The position numbers and the translations under genes are program-made. From Salana multivorans (GTDB lineage: Bacteria; Actinomycetota; Actinomycetes; Actinomycetales; Beutenbergiaceae): a stretch of DNA of 64,000 nucleotides. Under the pieces are notes generated by a model. It was given only the letters and a program-made list of their open reading frames with translations. It made no database searches and had not been told where the DNA came from. The DNA is taken from assembly GCF_003751805.1 (NCBI RefSeq), contig NZ_RKHQ01000001.1, positions 1,550,001-1,614,000 on the forward strand, given 5' to 3'. Of this stretch, positions 35,186 through 43,644 are shown piece by piece. Numbering within the stretch: position 1 is the stretch's first letter; each line of letters starts with the position of its first letter.

Positions 35186-36220
35186 CTAGACGGCGAGCGC
35201 CTCCTCGACGGCGGCGAGCTGCTCGGCCGTCAGCTCGGGGGCCGTCGCCGCGGTCACGGTGTCGCGGAGCTGCGCGGCCGACGAGGCGCCGACCAGCGCC
35301 GACGTCACGCCGCCGGGACGGAGGATCCAGGTGATCGCGAGCTGCGCGATCGTCTGCCCGCGCTCCTTCGCGGTCGGCGCCAGCGCCCGGACCTTCGCGA
35401 GCCGCTCCGGCGTGATGTTGCGCTCGGAGAAGTACCGTCCGTCGTGCCCGGCGCGCGAGTCGGCCGGGATCCCGTCGAGGTAGCGGTCGGTGAGCAGCCC
35501 CTGCTCCAGCGGGGAGAACGCGATCGAGCCGATGCCCTCCTCCTCCAGGACGCGCAGCAGCGAGCGGGAGTCGGTCGAGTCGTGCGCGCCGGGCTCCTCG
35601 ATCCAGCGGTCGAGCATCGAGTAGCGCGGCTGGTGGATGGTCAGCGGCGTGCCCAGCTCGCGCATGATTCGCGCGGCCTCCGCCGTGTCCTGCGCGTTGT
35701 AGCTCGAGATGCCGACGTAGAGCGCCTTGCCCGAGCGGACGATCTGGTCGAGCGCGCGCATCGTCTCGTCGATCGGAGTCTCCGGGTCGCGCCGGTGGGA
35801 GTAGAAGATGTCGACGTACTCCAGGCCCATCCGCGCGAGCGACTGGTCGAGCGAGGAGACGAGGTACTTGCGCGAGGAGCCGTCGCCGTACGGACCGGGC
35901 CACATGTCGTAGCCGGCCTTGGAGGAGATGAGGAGCTCGTCGCGGAACGGCCGCCAGTCGGCGGCGAGGTGGCGTCCGAAGCTCTCCTCGGCCGCGCCGT
36001 ACGGCGGGCCGTAGTTGTTCGCGAGGTCGAAGTGCGTGACGCCGAGGTCGAAGGCCGTGCGGAGGATGTCGCGCTGGGTGCGGCGGTCGGCGTCGTCGCC
36101 GAAGTTGTGCCACAGGCCGAGGCTCACGCGGGGGAGCTTGAGCCCGCTCGCGCCCGAGCGGGCGTACGGCATGTGGTCGTAGCGGTCGGGGGCCGGGGTG
36201 TACCGGGGGAAGTTGTCCAC
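35186..36220 (-). CDS. Aldo/keto reductase, YghZ-like (L-glyceraldehyde 3-phosphate reductase)
   Basis: 344 residues, the AKR14 (YghZ/Gpr) type. SGLKLPRVSLGLWHNFGDD near the N-terminus, catalytic Asp/Tyr in FDLANNYGPP (about 68-77), Lys in LISSKAGYDMWPGPYGD and His in YSHR. Detoxifies methylglyoxal and reduces L-glyceraldehyde 3-phosphate with NADPH in E. coli. GTG at 36220 is preferred: TAGGGT ends 7 bases upstream, whereas a GTG two codons earlier (36226) would leave only one base after the -10 box. The difference is two residues (VN). Confidence 0.93.
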   Translation of the reverse strand: MDNFPRYTPAPDRYDHMPYARSGASGLKLPRVSLGLWHNFGDDADRRTQRDILRTAFDLGVTHFDLANNYGPPYGAAEESFGRHLAADWRPFRDELLISSKAGYDMWPGPYGDGSSRKYLVSSLDQSLARMGLEYVDIFYSHRRDPETPIDETMRALDQIVRSGKALYVGISSYNAQDTAEAARIMRELGTPLTIHQPRYSMLDRWIEEPGAHDSTDSRSLLRVLEEEGIGSIAFSPLEQGLLTDRYLDGIPADSRAGHDGRYFSERNITPERLAKVRALAPTAKERGQTIAQLAITWILRPGGVTSALVGASSAAQLRDTVTAATAPELTAEQLAAVEEALAV

Positions 36221-36227
36221 GTTCACA

Positions 36228-36233
36228 ACCCTA
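36228..36233 (-). promoter_or_regulatory. Leaderless -10 box TAGGGT
   Basis: On the - strand, ends 7 bases before GTG 36220 of the YghZ-like reductase. Confidence 0.5.
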
Positions 36234-36363
36234 GGCCGCCCGCCGCCGACGCGGCTGCCCGCACGGCCGTGCCCGCCGGTCGTCGGACCTCGCCGGGATC
36301 CCCCGTGATCTCCCCGGACCCAGCCCGGCCCTCGCCCCCTGTCCCCGCGGGGGGCCTGCCGCG

Positions 36364-36369
36364 TACCGT
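36364..36369 (+). promoter_or_regulatory. Leaderless -10 box TACCGT
   Basis: Ends 6 bases before ATG 36376 of the DUF4203 gene. Confidence 0.6.
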
Positions 36370-36375
36370 TGGGCC

Positions 36376-37047
36376 ATGGATCTCGCCGCCGACGTCCTCG
36401 CCACGTCCGTCGTCGCCATCGTCGTCGGCCTCGTGCTGACGTTCTTCGGCTACGCCGTGCTCCGGTTCGCGATCGCGCTCTACGGCGCGCTGCTCGGATT
36501 CGTCCTCGGGGCCGCGCTGATGGGCTCGATCACCGGCACGGGCTTCCTCGCGACCACCGCCGTCTGGATCACCGCGATCGTCGGCGCGCTGATCCTCGGC
36601 ACGCTGGCGTTCGCGTTCTACCAGGTCGCCGTGCTCGTCGTCCTCGCGGTCATGGGGTTCGCGCTCGGCGTCGGTCTCGTCCAGGTGTTCTGGGGCGGCG
36701 CGCCGGACTGGCTGCTGTGGGTGGTCGGCATCGGGCTCGCGCTCGTGCTCGTCGTCATCGGCATGATCGGCGACCTGCCGGCGGTCCTTCTCATCGTCGT
36801 CACGTCGTTCGCGGGCGCCGAGGCGGCGGTCGCCGGCGTCATGGTCCTGGCGGGCGTCATCGACCTGGCGCAGCTCGAGGAGGCGGGCAGCGCGGCCGCC
36901 CTCGACCACGGCGTCCTGTGGTCGCTCGTCACGCTCGCGCTCGCCGTCGTCGGCATCGTCGTCCAGCTCGGGGCGTGGAGTGCCCGCCGGGCGCGGCTGG
37001 CCCGCGAGACCGCGGTCGGCGGCGCGGCCGCGGACCGCGCGTCCTAG
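36376..37047 (+). CDS. DUF4203 (TMEM198-like) multi-pass membrane protein
   Basis: 223 residues, almost entirely hydrophobic, with about seven predicted membrane helices and Gly/Ala-rich packing motifs such as GALLGFVLGAALMG and GFALGVGLVQVFWGG. This is the DUF4203 pattern found singly in many actinobacteria; no activity is known. A short basic tail (about 200-223) ends the protein. ATG with TACCGT 6 bases upstream. It converges with the glutaredoxin gene, whose stop lies 9 bases away, leaving no room for a separate terminator. Confidence 0.8.
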   Translation: MDLAADVLATSVVAIVVGLVLTFFGYAVLRFAIALYGALLGFVLGAALMGSITGTGFLATTAVWITAIVGALILGTLAFAFYQVAVLVVLAVMGFALGVGLVQVFWGGAPDWLLWVVGIGLALVLVVIGMIGDLPAVLLIVVTSFAGAEAAVAGVMVLAGVIDLAQLEEAGSAAALDHGVLWSLVTLALAVVGIVVQLGAWSARRARLARETAVGGAAADRAS

Positions 37048-37056
37048 CCGCCGGGC

Positions 37057-37377
37057 TCAGTCCCAGAAGCGGATCCCGAGCTCGCCGAGCCTGGCCGCGA
37101 CGTCCGCGTTGCTCGGCTCCACCTGGTGGCTGCCGTCGGAGTAGACGACGACGGGGATGTTCGTCCGCCCCGAGATGGCCCGCGCCTCCTCGGCCCGCTC
37201 GGGCTCGGCGACGAGGTCGACCCAGGTGAACGGGACGTCGAGCGCCCGGAGCTGGGCCTTGGTGCGGCGGCAGTCCCCGCACCAGTCGGCACCGTAGACG
37301 AGGACGCTGCCGTCCGGCGGCGGCGTGGTCGGCGGCGTGGTGGGTGAGGTGTCGGGGGAGGGCGTGGGCTCGGTCAT
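37057..37377 (-). CDS. Glutaredoxin-like protein (CGDC active site)
   Basis: 106 residues. A disordered Thr/Pro/Ser N-terminus of about 22 residues is followed by a compact thioredoxin fold: VLVYGADWCGDCRRTK with the redox pair Cys-Gly-Asp-Cys (about 34-37), IPVVVYSDGSHQVEPS (cis-Pro turn) and a final helix. Such proteins in actinobacteria act with mycothiol (mycoredoxins) or as NrdH-like donors. CGDC differs from Mrx1 CGYC. Start ATG 37377, with GACAAT 6 bases upstream. Cytosolic; partner unknown. Confidence 0.88.
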   Translation of the reverse strand: MTEPTPSPDTSPTTPPTTPPPDGSVLVYGADWCGDCRRTKAQLRALDVPFTWVDLVAEPERAEEARAISGRTNIPVVVYSDGSHQVEPSNADVAARLGELGIRFWD

Positions 37378-37383
37378 CCCGTC

Positions 37384-37389
37384 ATTGTC
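37384..37389 (-). promoter_or_regulatory. Leaderless -10 box GACAAT
   Basis: On the - strand, ends 6 bases before ATG 37377 of the glutaredoxin gene. Confidence 0.45.
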
Positions 37390-37459
37390 CGCCCCGCCCG
37401 GGACGGTCCCGTCGACGTGGGCTCGGTCACCACTCCGTGACCTCGCGACCGCGGCGCGG

Positions 37460-37465
37460 CATGCT
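37460..37465 (+). promoter_or_regulatory. Leaderless -10 box CATGCT
   Basis: Ends 6 bases before ATG 37472 of the DCC protein gene. Confidence 0.45.
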
Positions 37466-37471
37466 GGGGGC

Positions 37472-37897
37472 ATGAGCGCACGGGCCGGAGTCGTCGTCAT
37501 CGATGGGTACTGCGGCGTCTGCGCCCGCAGCGCCGACCTCCTCGTGCGCCTCGACCGTCGCGCGCACCTCACGATCGTCCCCTCCCAGGAGCTCGGCGCC
37601 CTCGACCGGTACGGGCTGACTCCGGGGCAGGTCGCCGCCTCGGTCTGGTTCCTGCCGCGCCCGGCCGACGGCGGGCGCGGCGGCGGTCGGACCGCCCGTC
37701 CGGTCGGCGGTGCCCGCGCGGTCGGCGCCGCGCTCGACACGGCCCTCGGCATCCGCCTGTTCGAGCCGATCGCCGGGGCGCCGCTGCTCGGCCGGGTGAT
37801 CGAGCGCGGGTACCGGTGGGTCGCGGCCAACCGGCGCCGTCTCCCGGGCGCGACCCCCTGGTGTCATCGCGTCGACACCTGCGCCGAGCCGGCCTAG
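37472..37897 (+). CDS. DCC-family thiol-disulfide oxidoreductase-like (DUF393)
   Basis: 141 residues. The DUF393 signature DGYCGVC (about 11-17) places Asp-x-x-Cys-x-x-Cys after the first strand, as in a thioredoxin-like fold. RAVGAALDTALG and a YRWVAANRRRLPG segment follow, as in the family. An insert of Gly/Arg residues (PADGGRGGGRTARPVGG region, about 68-84) is unusual. The two nearby redox proteins (this and glutaredoxin) are divergent with separate promoters, not an operon. Activity predicted, substrate unknown. Confidence 0.85.
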   Translation: MSARAGVVVIDGYCGVCARSADLLVRLDRRAHLTIVPSQELGALDRYGLTPGQVAASVWFLPRPADGGRGGGRTARPVGGARAVGAALDTALGIRLFEPIAGAPLLGRVIERGYRWVAANRRRLPGATPWCHRVDTCAEPA

Positions 37898-37937
37898 TCC
37901 GGGACGGAAGGCCCCACCGGCCAGCTCCCGACGGCGG

Positions 37938-37943
37938 TACGGT
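37938..37943 (+). promoter_or_regulatory. -10 box TACGGT of first universal stress gene
   Basis: TACGGTCG lies 41 bases before ATG 37985. The leader contains AAGGAGG. The same TACGGTCG core occurs before the second stress gene (39015) and before 52354. Confidence 0.5.
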
Positions 37944-37984
37944 CGAGGTGAGACCGACGGAGCGAACCCAAGGAGGGGATCGAC

Positions 37985-38842
37985 ATGTCCGAGTCCGCAC
38001 CCACCGCATCGGTGAGCACCATCCTCGTCGGGGTCGACGGGGGAGTCCCCGCGTGCCGCGCGCTCGAGTGGGCGCTGCGACGGGCGAGTCACACGGGTGC
38101 GCTGGTCCGCGCCGTGTGGGTCGACGAGGAGCGGGGCCACTCCGACGAGCCCGTCACGGCCAAGGCACTCGCCTATCAGCTCGAGCGCGCCGCCGCCGCG
38201 GCGGGCCTGACGCCGGCGTCGACCCCGACGGTCGAGCAGGAGCTCGTCAGCGGCGACGTCGTCGACGAGCTGCGCCGCCGCGCGAGCGAGGCCGACCTCC
38301 TCGTCATCGGGACGAACTTCCACCACGGCGTCATCGGGTGGTTCAGGGGCACCCGCGCCCTCACCCTCGCCGCGGACGCCTCGGTGCCCGTCGTGGTCGT
38401 GCCGGACGTCGAGCTCGACGGCCGCGCGGACGTCGTCGTCGGCGTCGATGCCGCCGGTCACGCCGACCAGGCCGTGCTGTGGGCGGCCGCCGAGGCCGCG
38501 GCCAGCGGGCAGACCCTCGTCCTCCTGCAGGCGACGCCGCTCATGGTCGGCTCGGTCCCCGCCTACGTCGAGGTCGGGAACCTGCACACGGAGCTGGTCG
38601 AGGAGGCGCGCGAGGCGGTCGACCGGCTCGCCACCGAGCTGACGGAGCACGAGCCGGGGCTGCGCGTGCGCGGCAACGTGACGACGGAGTGGCCCGTCCA
38701 GGCGCTCTCGCAGGCCGGCCGGACCGCGTCGCTCGTGGTCGTCGGCAGCCGCGGGCTCGGTGCGATCCGACGGTTCGTCCAGGGCTCGGTCAGCTCCGAG
38801 GTCGTCCTCAGCCTCACCGGCCCGGTCGCGATCGTCCGGTAG
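37985..38842 (+). CDS. Tandem-domain universal stress protein
   Basis: 285 residues with two UspA domains (about 10-142 and 146-285). Both begin with the TILVGVDG or DVVVGVDA strand. Domain 2 has the ATP-binding motif GSRGLGAIRRFVQGSVS (G-x2-G-x9-G-S), intact; domain 1 has only the degenerate GTNFHHGVIGWFRGTRA, so only one ATP site is expected. Actinobacterial Usp proteins of this form are induced in hypoxia, stationary phase or starvation. ATG with AAGGAGG 8 bases upstream. Followed after 200 bases by a close paralog, probably a local duplication. Confidence 0.94.
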   Translation: MSESAPTASVSTILVGVDGGVPACRALEWALRRASHTGALVRAVWVDEERGHSDEPVTAKALAYQLERAAAAAGLTPASTPTVEQELVSGDVVDELRRRASEADLLVIGTNFHHGVIGWFRGTRALTLAADASVPVVVVPDVELDGRADVVVGVDAAGHADQAVLWAAAEAAASGQTLVLLQATPLMVGSVPAYVEVGNLHTELVEEAREAVDRLATELTEHEPGLRVRGNVTTEWPVQALSQAGRTASLVVVGSRGLGAIRRFVQGSVSSEVVLSLTGPVAIVR

Positions 38843-39014
38843 CCGGCCGGGGTCGCCGGCAGCTCCGGCCGACCCGTCCGGTCGCCGCCGGTCGCCGCAG
38901 CCGACGCCGCGCTCGGGACGTCGGCCGGCACCCCCGAGCGTCCGCGGCGTCACCGGTCGCCCGCCGGACACCTCCCGGCAAGCGCGCCGTCACGCTCCGG
39001 CCAGGTCCGCCGGG

Positions 39015-39020
39015 TACGGT
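39015..39020 (+). promoter_or_regulatory. -10 box TACGGT of second universal stress gene
   Basis: Lies 22 bases before ATG 39043. The leader holds the ribosome site GGAAGGGG. Confidence 0.5.
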
Positions 39021-39042
39021 CGGAGCCGACGGAAGGGGCATC

Positions 39043-39981
39043 ATGACGGATCCGACCGCGACCCCCGCGAGCACCGCCGACGCGCCGGCCACCGTGGCGA
39101 CCGCCGGGACGATCCTCGTGGGCGTCGACGCCGAGACCCCGAGCCTGCGCGCGCTCGAGTGGGCACTGCGGCGCGCGGCCCGAACCGGCGCGCGCGTCGT
39201 CGCCGCGTGGACGGTCACGTCGCACGAGAGCGACGACGACGCCGAGCGCGCCCTGACCGAGCGGCTCCGCGAGGCGCGCGTCGCGGTCGAGGCGCTCGAC
39301 GCCGCCGACCCCGGGCCGCGACCGGACCGCCCGGACACCGACGACCCGGACGCTCCCGCCCGGCCCGCGCTGGAGGCCGAGCTGCTGCACGGCGACGTCG
39401 TCGGCTCGCTCCTCGCTCGCGCCGCGACCGCCGACCTGCTCGTCATCGGCACGAACTACACGCCGAGCGTCGTCGGCCGCCTCCGCGGCACCCGGGCGCT
39501 CAAGCTGGCGGACGACGCGCCCGTCCCCGTCGTCATCGTCCCCGACGTCGAGCTGGGCGGGCGCCGCGGCATCGTCGTCGGCGTCGACGGGACGGACAAG
39601 GACGCGCCGGCGGTGCCGTGGGCGGCGGCGGAGGCCGCGGCGAGCGGCGACGAGCTGGTGCTCCTCAACGCGGCCGCGCTGCCGGTTGGCGCCGTTCCCG
39701 CCTACGCCGACGCCGACGAGGTGCAGGACGCGGTGGTCGCCGCCGCGCGGGACACCGTCAACGCGATCGCCGCTCGCGTGCGCGAGGCGCACCCGGACCT
39801 GGAGATCACCGGCCGGATCACGTCGGAGCTGCCGGTGGTTGCGCTCTCCGAGGCGGGTGCGACGGCGTCGCTCGTTGTCGTGGGCAGCCGCGGTCTCGGG
39901 GTGCTGAGGCGGTTCCTCCAGGGGTCGGTCAGCGCGGAGGTCGTGCTCACGCTCGCCGGCCCGGTGGCGATCGTCAGCTGA
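39043..39981 (+). CDS. Tandem-domain universal stress protein (paralog)
   Basis: 312 residues, two UspA domains as in its upstream neighbour, with an added Thr/Ala-rich N-terminus and an acidic Asp/Pro insert (about 85-105). Domain 2 keeps the full ATP motif GSRGLGVLRRFLQGSVS, while domain 1 has the degenerate GTNYTPSVVGRLRGTRA. The shared lines VVGVDGTDKD, PWAAAEAAASG and the end GPVAIVS show it arose by duplication of the first gene. ATG with ribosome site. Its stop overlaps the convergent DUF488 gene by 8 bases (39974-39981). Confidence 0.94.
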   Translation: MTDPTATPASTADAPATVATAGTILVGVDAETPSLRALEWALRRAARTGARVVAAWTVTSHESDDDAERALTERLREARVAVEALDAADPGPRPDRPDTDDPDAPARPALEAELLHGDVVGSLLARAATADLLVIGTNYTPSVVGRLRGTRALKLADDAPVPVVIVPDVELGGRRGIVVGVDGTDKDAPAVPWAAAEAAASGDELVLLNAAALPVGAVPAYADADEVQDAVVAAARDTVNAIAARVREAHPDLEITGRITSELPVVALSEAGATASLVVVGSRGLGVLRRFLQGSVSAEVVLTLAGPVAIVS

Positions 39982-40351
39982 CCCCCGGCACGGGCTCGTC
40001 GAGCACGACCGACCGGAGCACGACGGCCTCGTTGTGCTCGGTGTCGCGGGCCGCGTAGAGAAGCGTGACGACGGGGTGGTCGACCGCGGCCGAGCGCAGC
40101 GTGGCGAGGGCCTCGCGGTGGTCGTCGTCCCTGAGCTCGGCCTCGTACTCGCTGACGAACGTCGGCCACGTCGCGGGGTCGTGGTGCCAGCGCTCGCGCA
40201 GGTCGCTGCTCGGGGCGACGTCCTTGAGCCACAGGTCGAGCGCGGCGCGCTCGTGGCTGATGCCGCGCGGCCAGAGACGGTCGACCAGGATGCGGTAGCC
40301 GTCGTCGGGCCCGGCGGGCGCGTAGATGCGCTCGAGCCTGATCTCTCCCAC
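39974..40351 (-). CDS. DUF488 (YeaO-like) protein
   Basis: 125 residues, the usual length. Conserved YRILVDRLWPRGISHE (about 19-34), LKDVAPSSDLRERWHHDP and LLYAARDTEHNEAVVL, as in the DUF488 family of unknown function. The arginine- and tryptophan-rich core suggests nucleotide or RNA contact in some proposals, but no activity is established. GTG start with TACGGT exactly 6 bases upstream. It precedes the mrp operon by transcription direction only; a separate promoter is present. Confidence 0.9.
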   Translation of the reverse strand: MGEIRLERIYAPAGPDDGYRILVDRLWPRGISHERAALDLWLKDVAPSSDLRERWHHDPATWPTFVSEYEAELRDDDHREALATLRSAAVDHPVVTLLYAARDTEHNEAVVLRSVVLDEPVPGVS

Positions 40352-40357
40352 TCCTCG

Positions 40358-40363
40358 ACCGTA
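40358..40363 (-). promoter_or_regulatory. Leaderless -10 box TACGGT
   Basis: On the - strand, ends 6 bases before GTG 40351 of the DUF488 gene. Confidence 0.6.
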
Positions 40364-40383
40364 CGCCGTCCCCGCGCGGCGGG

Positions 40384-40866
40384 CTAGGAGTCGCGGACGG
40401 TCTCGTCGTCGGCCCGGCGGACCGCCTCGTCCTCGTTGGCGCGACGCACGGCCTCCGCCTCGAGCTCGGCGTCGCGGGCCTCGCGCTCGGCGTTGATCGC
40501 GTCGAGGTCGACGGTCAGCTCGTCGATCCGGAGCAGGTCCTCGCGGACGCGGCGCGTCCGGTACCCGGCGCGACCCACCATGTGGGCCGAGACGGGCGCC
40601 GTGAAGAGCTGGAACATGACGACCAGCAGCAGCGTCCAGATGACGTTCCCGGTCCGGATCTCGAGCGCGAGCGCGGTCATGAGCATCGCGAGGCCGAGGG
40701 ACTGGGGCTTGGTCGCCGCGTGCATCCGGGCGAGCAGGTCGGGGAACCGGGCGATGCCGATGCCGGCGACCATGACGAGGAACGAGCCGGCCAGGAACAG
40801 GATGGCGGCGACGGTGTCGAGCACGTGCGCGAGCGTCGAGCCCGGCACGATGGCGAAGGCGTCCAT
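40384..40866 (-). CDS. mrpG: Na+/H+ antiporter subunit MrpG (MnhG)
   Basis: 160 residues. Three membrane helices (about 14-110), with FPDLLARMHAATKPQSLG and a long VWTLLLVVMFQLFTAPVSAHMVGRA segment (kept under its parts), are typical of MnhG/PhaG. A charged cytoplasmic tail of Glu/Arg/Asp repeats (about 112-160) is longer than in most relatives. Last gene of the mrp operon; its ATG overlaps the mrpF stop by one base (TGATG). Part of the Mrp complex, which exchanges cytoplasmic Na+ (or K+) for protons across the membrane. Confidence 0.95.
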   Translation of the reverse strand: MDAFAIVPGSTLAHVLDTVAAILFLAGSFLVMVAGIGIARFPDLLARMHAATKPQSLGLAMLMTALALEIRTGNVIWTLLLVVMFQLFTAPVSAHMVGRAGYRTRRVREDLLRIDELTVDLDAINAEREARDAELEAEAVRRANEDEAVRRADDETVRDS

Positions 40867-41342
40867 CAGGTCCCCCCGTCCCGGCGGCGCAGCGTTCGTT
40901 CGCGCGAGACCTCCCGCGCCGGCCGCACCCCGTCGCGCGTGCCGCGCGCGTCGGCCGGTCGGCCGGTCGGCCGCGAGCCGGCGCGGTCGGGATGCTCGCG
41001 CGCGGCCTCGTCCTCCTCCTCGCGACGTCGCTGCTCCTCGAGCGCGCGCGCCTCCTCGCGGGTGAGGATGCGGCGCTCGTCGTCGGACTCCTGCGCCGCG
41101 AACCGCGCGATCGTCACCGATCCGATGAACCCGACGAGCGCGAGCACGACGAGCACGGGCACGAGGTCGGTCCGCTTCGTGTGCGCCGACACCAGCGCGA
41201 CGGTCGCCAGGACCGCGGCGGTCACGACGTCGAGCGCGACGACCCGGTCGAGCATGCTCGGGCCGCGCTCGACTCGGAAGAACGCGAACGCCGCGCCGAC
41301 CGCGACGAAGACGCCGCAGATCGCCAGGACCACGATGCTCAT
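40866..41342 (-). CDS. mrpF: Na+/H+ antiporter subunit MrpF (MnhF)
   Basis: 158 residues. The first 85 form three membrane helices in MnhF style (FFRVERGPSMLDRVVALDVV, then VLVVLALVGFIGSVTIARF). The rest is an unusual charged extension rich in Glu/Arg (about 90-158), which is absent from most MrpF proteins of about 90 residues. ATG 41342 overlaps the mrpE stop in ATGA. Subunit of the Mrp antiporter complex in the cytoplasmic membrane. Confidence 0.93.
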   Translation of the reverse strand: MSIVVLAICGVFVAVGAAFAFFRVERGPSMLDRVVALDVVTAAVLATVALVSAHTKRTDLVPVLVVLALVGFIGSVTIARFAAQESDDERRILTREEARALEEQRRREEEDEAAREHPDRAGSRPTGRPADARGTRDGVRPAREVSRERTLRRRDGGT

Positions 41343-42016
41343 GAGGGCACCTGCCCCGCCTCGTCGGACGCCCGGGACACGCCGCCCGTCGGCCCGCCCC
41401 ACCAGCGCCGCGGCGGCAGCCCGGCCTCGGCGATCTCCTCGGGCGAGCCGAGCGCGTACAGCACGATGGTCTCCTGCTCGTAGACGGCGGCGCGGGCCGC
41501 GGCGAGGGCGGCCTCGTCCGGCAGGTCGAAGACGTGGAGGTAGAGGGTCGACGTCGCGCGGTGCGCCTCCACCACGATCGACCCGGGGACGAGCGAGCAC
41601 AGGTCGGCCGTGAGCGTCAGGTAGAGGTCGTTGTGCGAGCGCAGCGGCACGCGGATCACCCCGCCGTGCGGGATCCTGCCGAAGCTGAGCGCCATCCGCG
41701 CCACGTAGATGCTCGCGACGAGGATGTCCCAGGCCAGCCGGCCGAGCAGCCGCAGCGACCCGAGCGCCGAGACCCGTCCGGCGAACGGGATCCGCGGCAT
41801 CGGGAACACCCACGACACGACGAACGCCACGACCACGCCCCCGAGCAGGTTCGCCCACGTCAGGTCGCCCCACAGCAGGATCCACACGAGCGTGAGCCAG
41901 ATCGTCGCCGAGACCGACGGCCGGCGCCGTGGCGCGGATGCCGGCTGTGCCGCGGGCGGGAGCTGGTCGACGGCGATGCGGTGCGCCCCGTCGACGACGT
42001 GGCCCTTCGCGGTCAC
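41339..42016 (-). CDS. mrpE: Na+/H+ antiporter subunit MrpE (MnhE)
   Basis: 225 residues. A hydrophilic N-terminus (1-35) precedes membrane helices (about 36-90) with the MnhE lines LWGDLTWANLLGGVVVAFVV and FPMPRIPFAGR. The PF01899 core then continues with LAWDILVASIYVARMAL, LTADLCSLVPGSIVVE and LYLHVFDLPD. The tail is poorly conserved. GTG 42016 overlaps the mrpD stop in GTGA. Required for assembly of the Mrp complex in other bacteria. Confidence 0.95.
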   Translation of the reverse strand: MTAKGHVVDGAHRIAVDQLPPAAQPASAPRRRPSVSATIWLTLVWILLWGDLTWANLLGGVVVAFVVSWVFPMPRIPFAGRVSALGSLRLLGRLAWDILVASIYVARMALSFGRIPHGGVIRVPLRSHNDLYLTLTADLCSLVPGSIVVEAHRATSTLYLHVFDLPDEAALAAARAAVYEQETIVLYALGSPEEIAEAGLPPRRWWGGPTGGVSRASDEAGQVPS

Positions 42017-43644
42017 GAGTCCTCACCCCCCGTGCCCGCCGTGCCCGCATCGTCAGCGGTGCCGTCGGCCGAGTCGGACGCGTCGGCGGAGTCGGAGGCG
42101 TCGGCCGAGTCGCCGTCGGACACCCCGTCCCCGCGGTCCCCGTTGACGAGCACCGAGGAGATGTACGGCGAGCGGGCCGTGAGATCGGCCGCGGCGCTCT
42201 CGGCGTAGGCGTAGAGCGGGCCGGCGAACACCGTGATCGAGACGGAGACCGCGACGATCGACGTGGCGGCGGCGAACATCGAGCGCGGCGTCCGCACCTC
42301 GGGCAGGGGCTCCGGCGCGGGCTGCCAGAACGCCTTGTTCCACGCCTTGACGATGGCGTAGAGCGTGAGCAGCGACGTCACGAGACCCGCGGCCACCACG
42401 GCGTAGGCGAGCGGCGTCGCCCGGTCGATGCCCGCCTGGAGCAGGCCGACCTTCCCGAGGAAGCCGGACAGCGGCGGGATGCCGGACAGGTTGAGCGCCG
42501 GGACGAAGAACACGATCGCCAGCGCCGGCGAGAGCTTCGCGAGCGACCCGAGCCGGTCGAGCGACGTCGTCCCGCCGCGCTGCTCGACGAGCCCCGCGAC
42601 GAGGAACAGCGCCGTCTGGACGGTGATGTGGTGGGCGACGTAGAAGATCGTCGCCGCGAGCCCCACGTCCGAGGCGAGCGCGATCCCGAACAGCATGTAG
42701 CCGATGTGGCTGACGAGGGTGAACGACAGCAGACGTTTCAGGTCGTCCTGCGCGACGGCGCCGAGGATCCCGACGAGCATCGTGAGGATGGCAAGGACGA
42801 GCAGGACGTCGTCGAGCCGGCCGCCGGGGAAGAGCAGCATCTGGGTCCGGATGATCGCGTAGATCCCGACCTTCGTCAGGAGCCCGGCGAACACGGCGGT
42901 CACGGGCGCGGGCGCGGTCGGGTAGGAGTCCGGCAGCCAGGCCGACAGCGGGAAGATGGCGGCCTTGATCCCGAACCCGAGCAGCAGCATGGTCTGGAGC
43001 ACGAGCTGCGTCGTCGGGTCGACGGCCGGCAGGCGCTCGGCGAGCTGGGCCAGCGTGAGCGTGCCGGTCGCGCCGTAGATGAGCGCGATCGCGACGAGGA
43101 AGATGACCGAGCTCAGCAGCGAGACGATGACGTAGATCGTGCCCGACCGGATCCGCTCGCGCGTGCCGCCGAGCGTGATGAGGACGAAGCTCGCCCCGAG
43201 CACGATCTCGAACGCGACGTAGATGTTGAACAGGTCGCCGGAGATGAACGCGTCCGCCACCCCGGCGGCCAGCACGAGGTAGGTCGGGTGGAACACCGAG
43301 ATGGGGGCCTTCTCGTCGGTGTTCGCCTCGTCGCTCGCGCCCTGGGCGATCGAGTACGCGAGCACGCCGAGCAGCACGATGCTGGACACGAGCAGCATGA
43401 GCGCGGCCAGCCGGTCGACCACGAGCGCGATCCCGACCGGGGCCGACCACTCGCCGACGTTGACGACGAGCGGGCCGCCGTCCGCCTGGAACAGCAGCGC
43501 GATCGCGACGCCGAGCACGATGGTGAGCGCGGACACCGAGATGACGGCCTGCAGCCGCGGCCGACGCGCGAACGTGAGCGCGAGGCCGGCGGCGACGAGC
43601 GGGACGACGACGGGCAGCGGCACGAGCCAGAGGGACTGGGTCAT
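42013..43644 (-). CDS. mrpD: Na+/H+ antiporter subunit MrpD (MnhD)
   Basis: 543 residues, about 14 membrane helices. The proton-translocating family domain (Proton_antipo_M, about 130-420) resembles complex I subunits: FNIYVAFEIVLGASFVL with the key Glu, FGIKAAIFPLSAWLPDSY with the key Lys, and LFLVAGLVEQRGG. It forms a proton channel of the antiporter. The C-terminus is an acidic repeat tail of Ser/Asp/Ala (about 500-540, DSADASDSADASDSADG). ATG 43644 overlaps the mrpC stop in ATGA. Confidence 0.96.
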   Translation of the reverse strand: MTQSLWLVPLPVVVPLVAAGLALTFARRPRLQAVISVSALTIVLGVAIALLFQADGGPLVVNVGEWSAPVGIALVVDRLAALMLLVSSIVLLGVLAYSIAQGASDEANTDEKAPISVFHPTYLVLAAGVADAFISGDLFNIYVAFEIVLGASFVLITLGGTRERIRSGTIYVIVSLLSSVIFLVAIALIYGATGTLTLAQLAERLPAVDPTTQLVLQTMLLLGFGIKAAIFPLSAWLPDSYPTAPAPVTAVFAGLLTKVGIYAIIRTQMLLFPGGRLDDVLLVLAILTMLVGILGAVAQDDLKRLLSFTLVSHIGYMLFGIALASDVGLAATIFYVAHHITVQTALFLVAGLVEQRGGTTSLDRLGSLAKLSPALAIVFFVPALNLSGIPPLSGFLGKVGLLQAGIDRATPLAYAVVAAGLVTSLLTLYAIVKAWNKAFWQPAPEPLPEVRTPRSMFAAATSIVAVSVSITVFAGPLYAYAESAAADLTARSPYISSVLVNGDRGDGVSDGDSADASDSADASDSADGTADDAGTAGTGGEDS

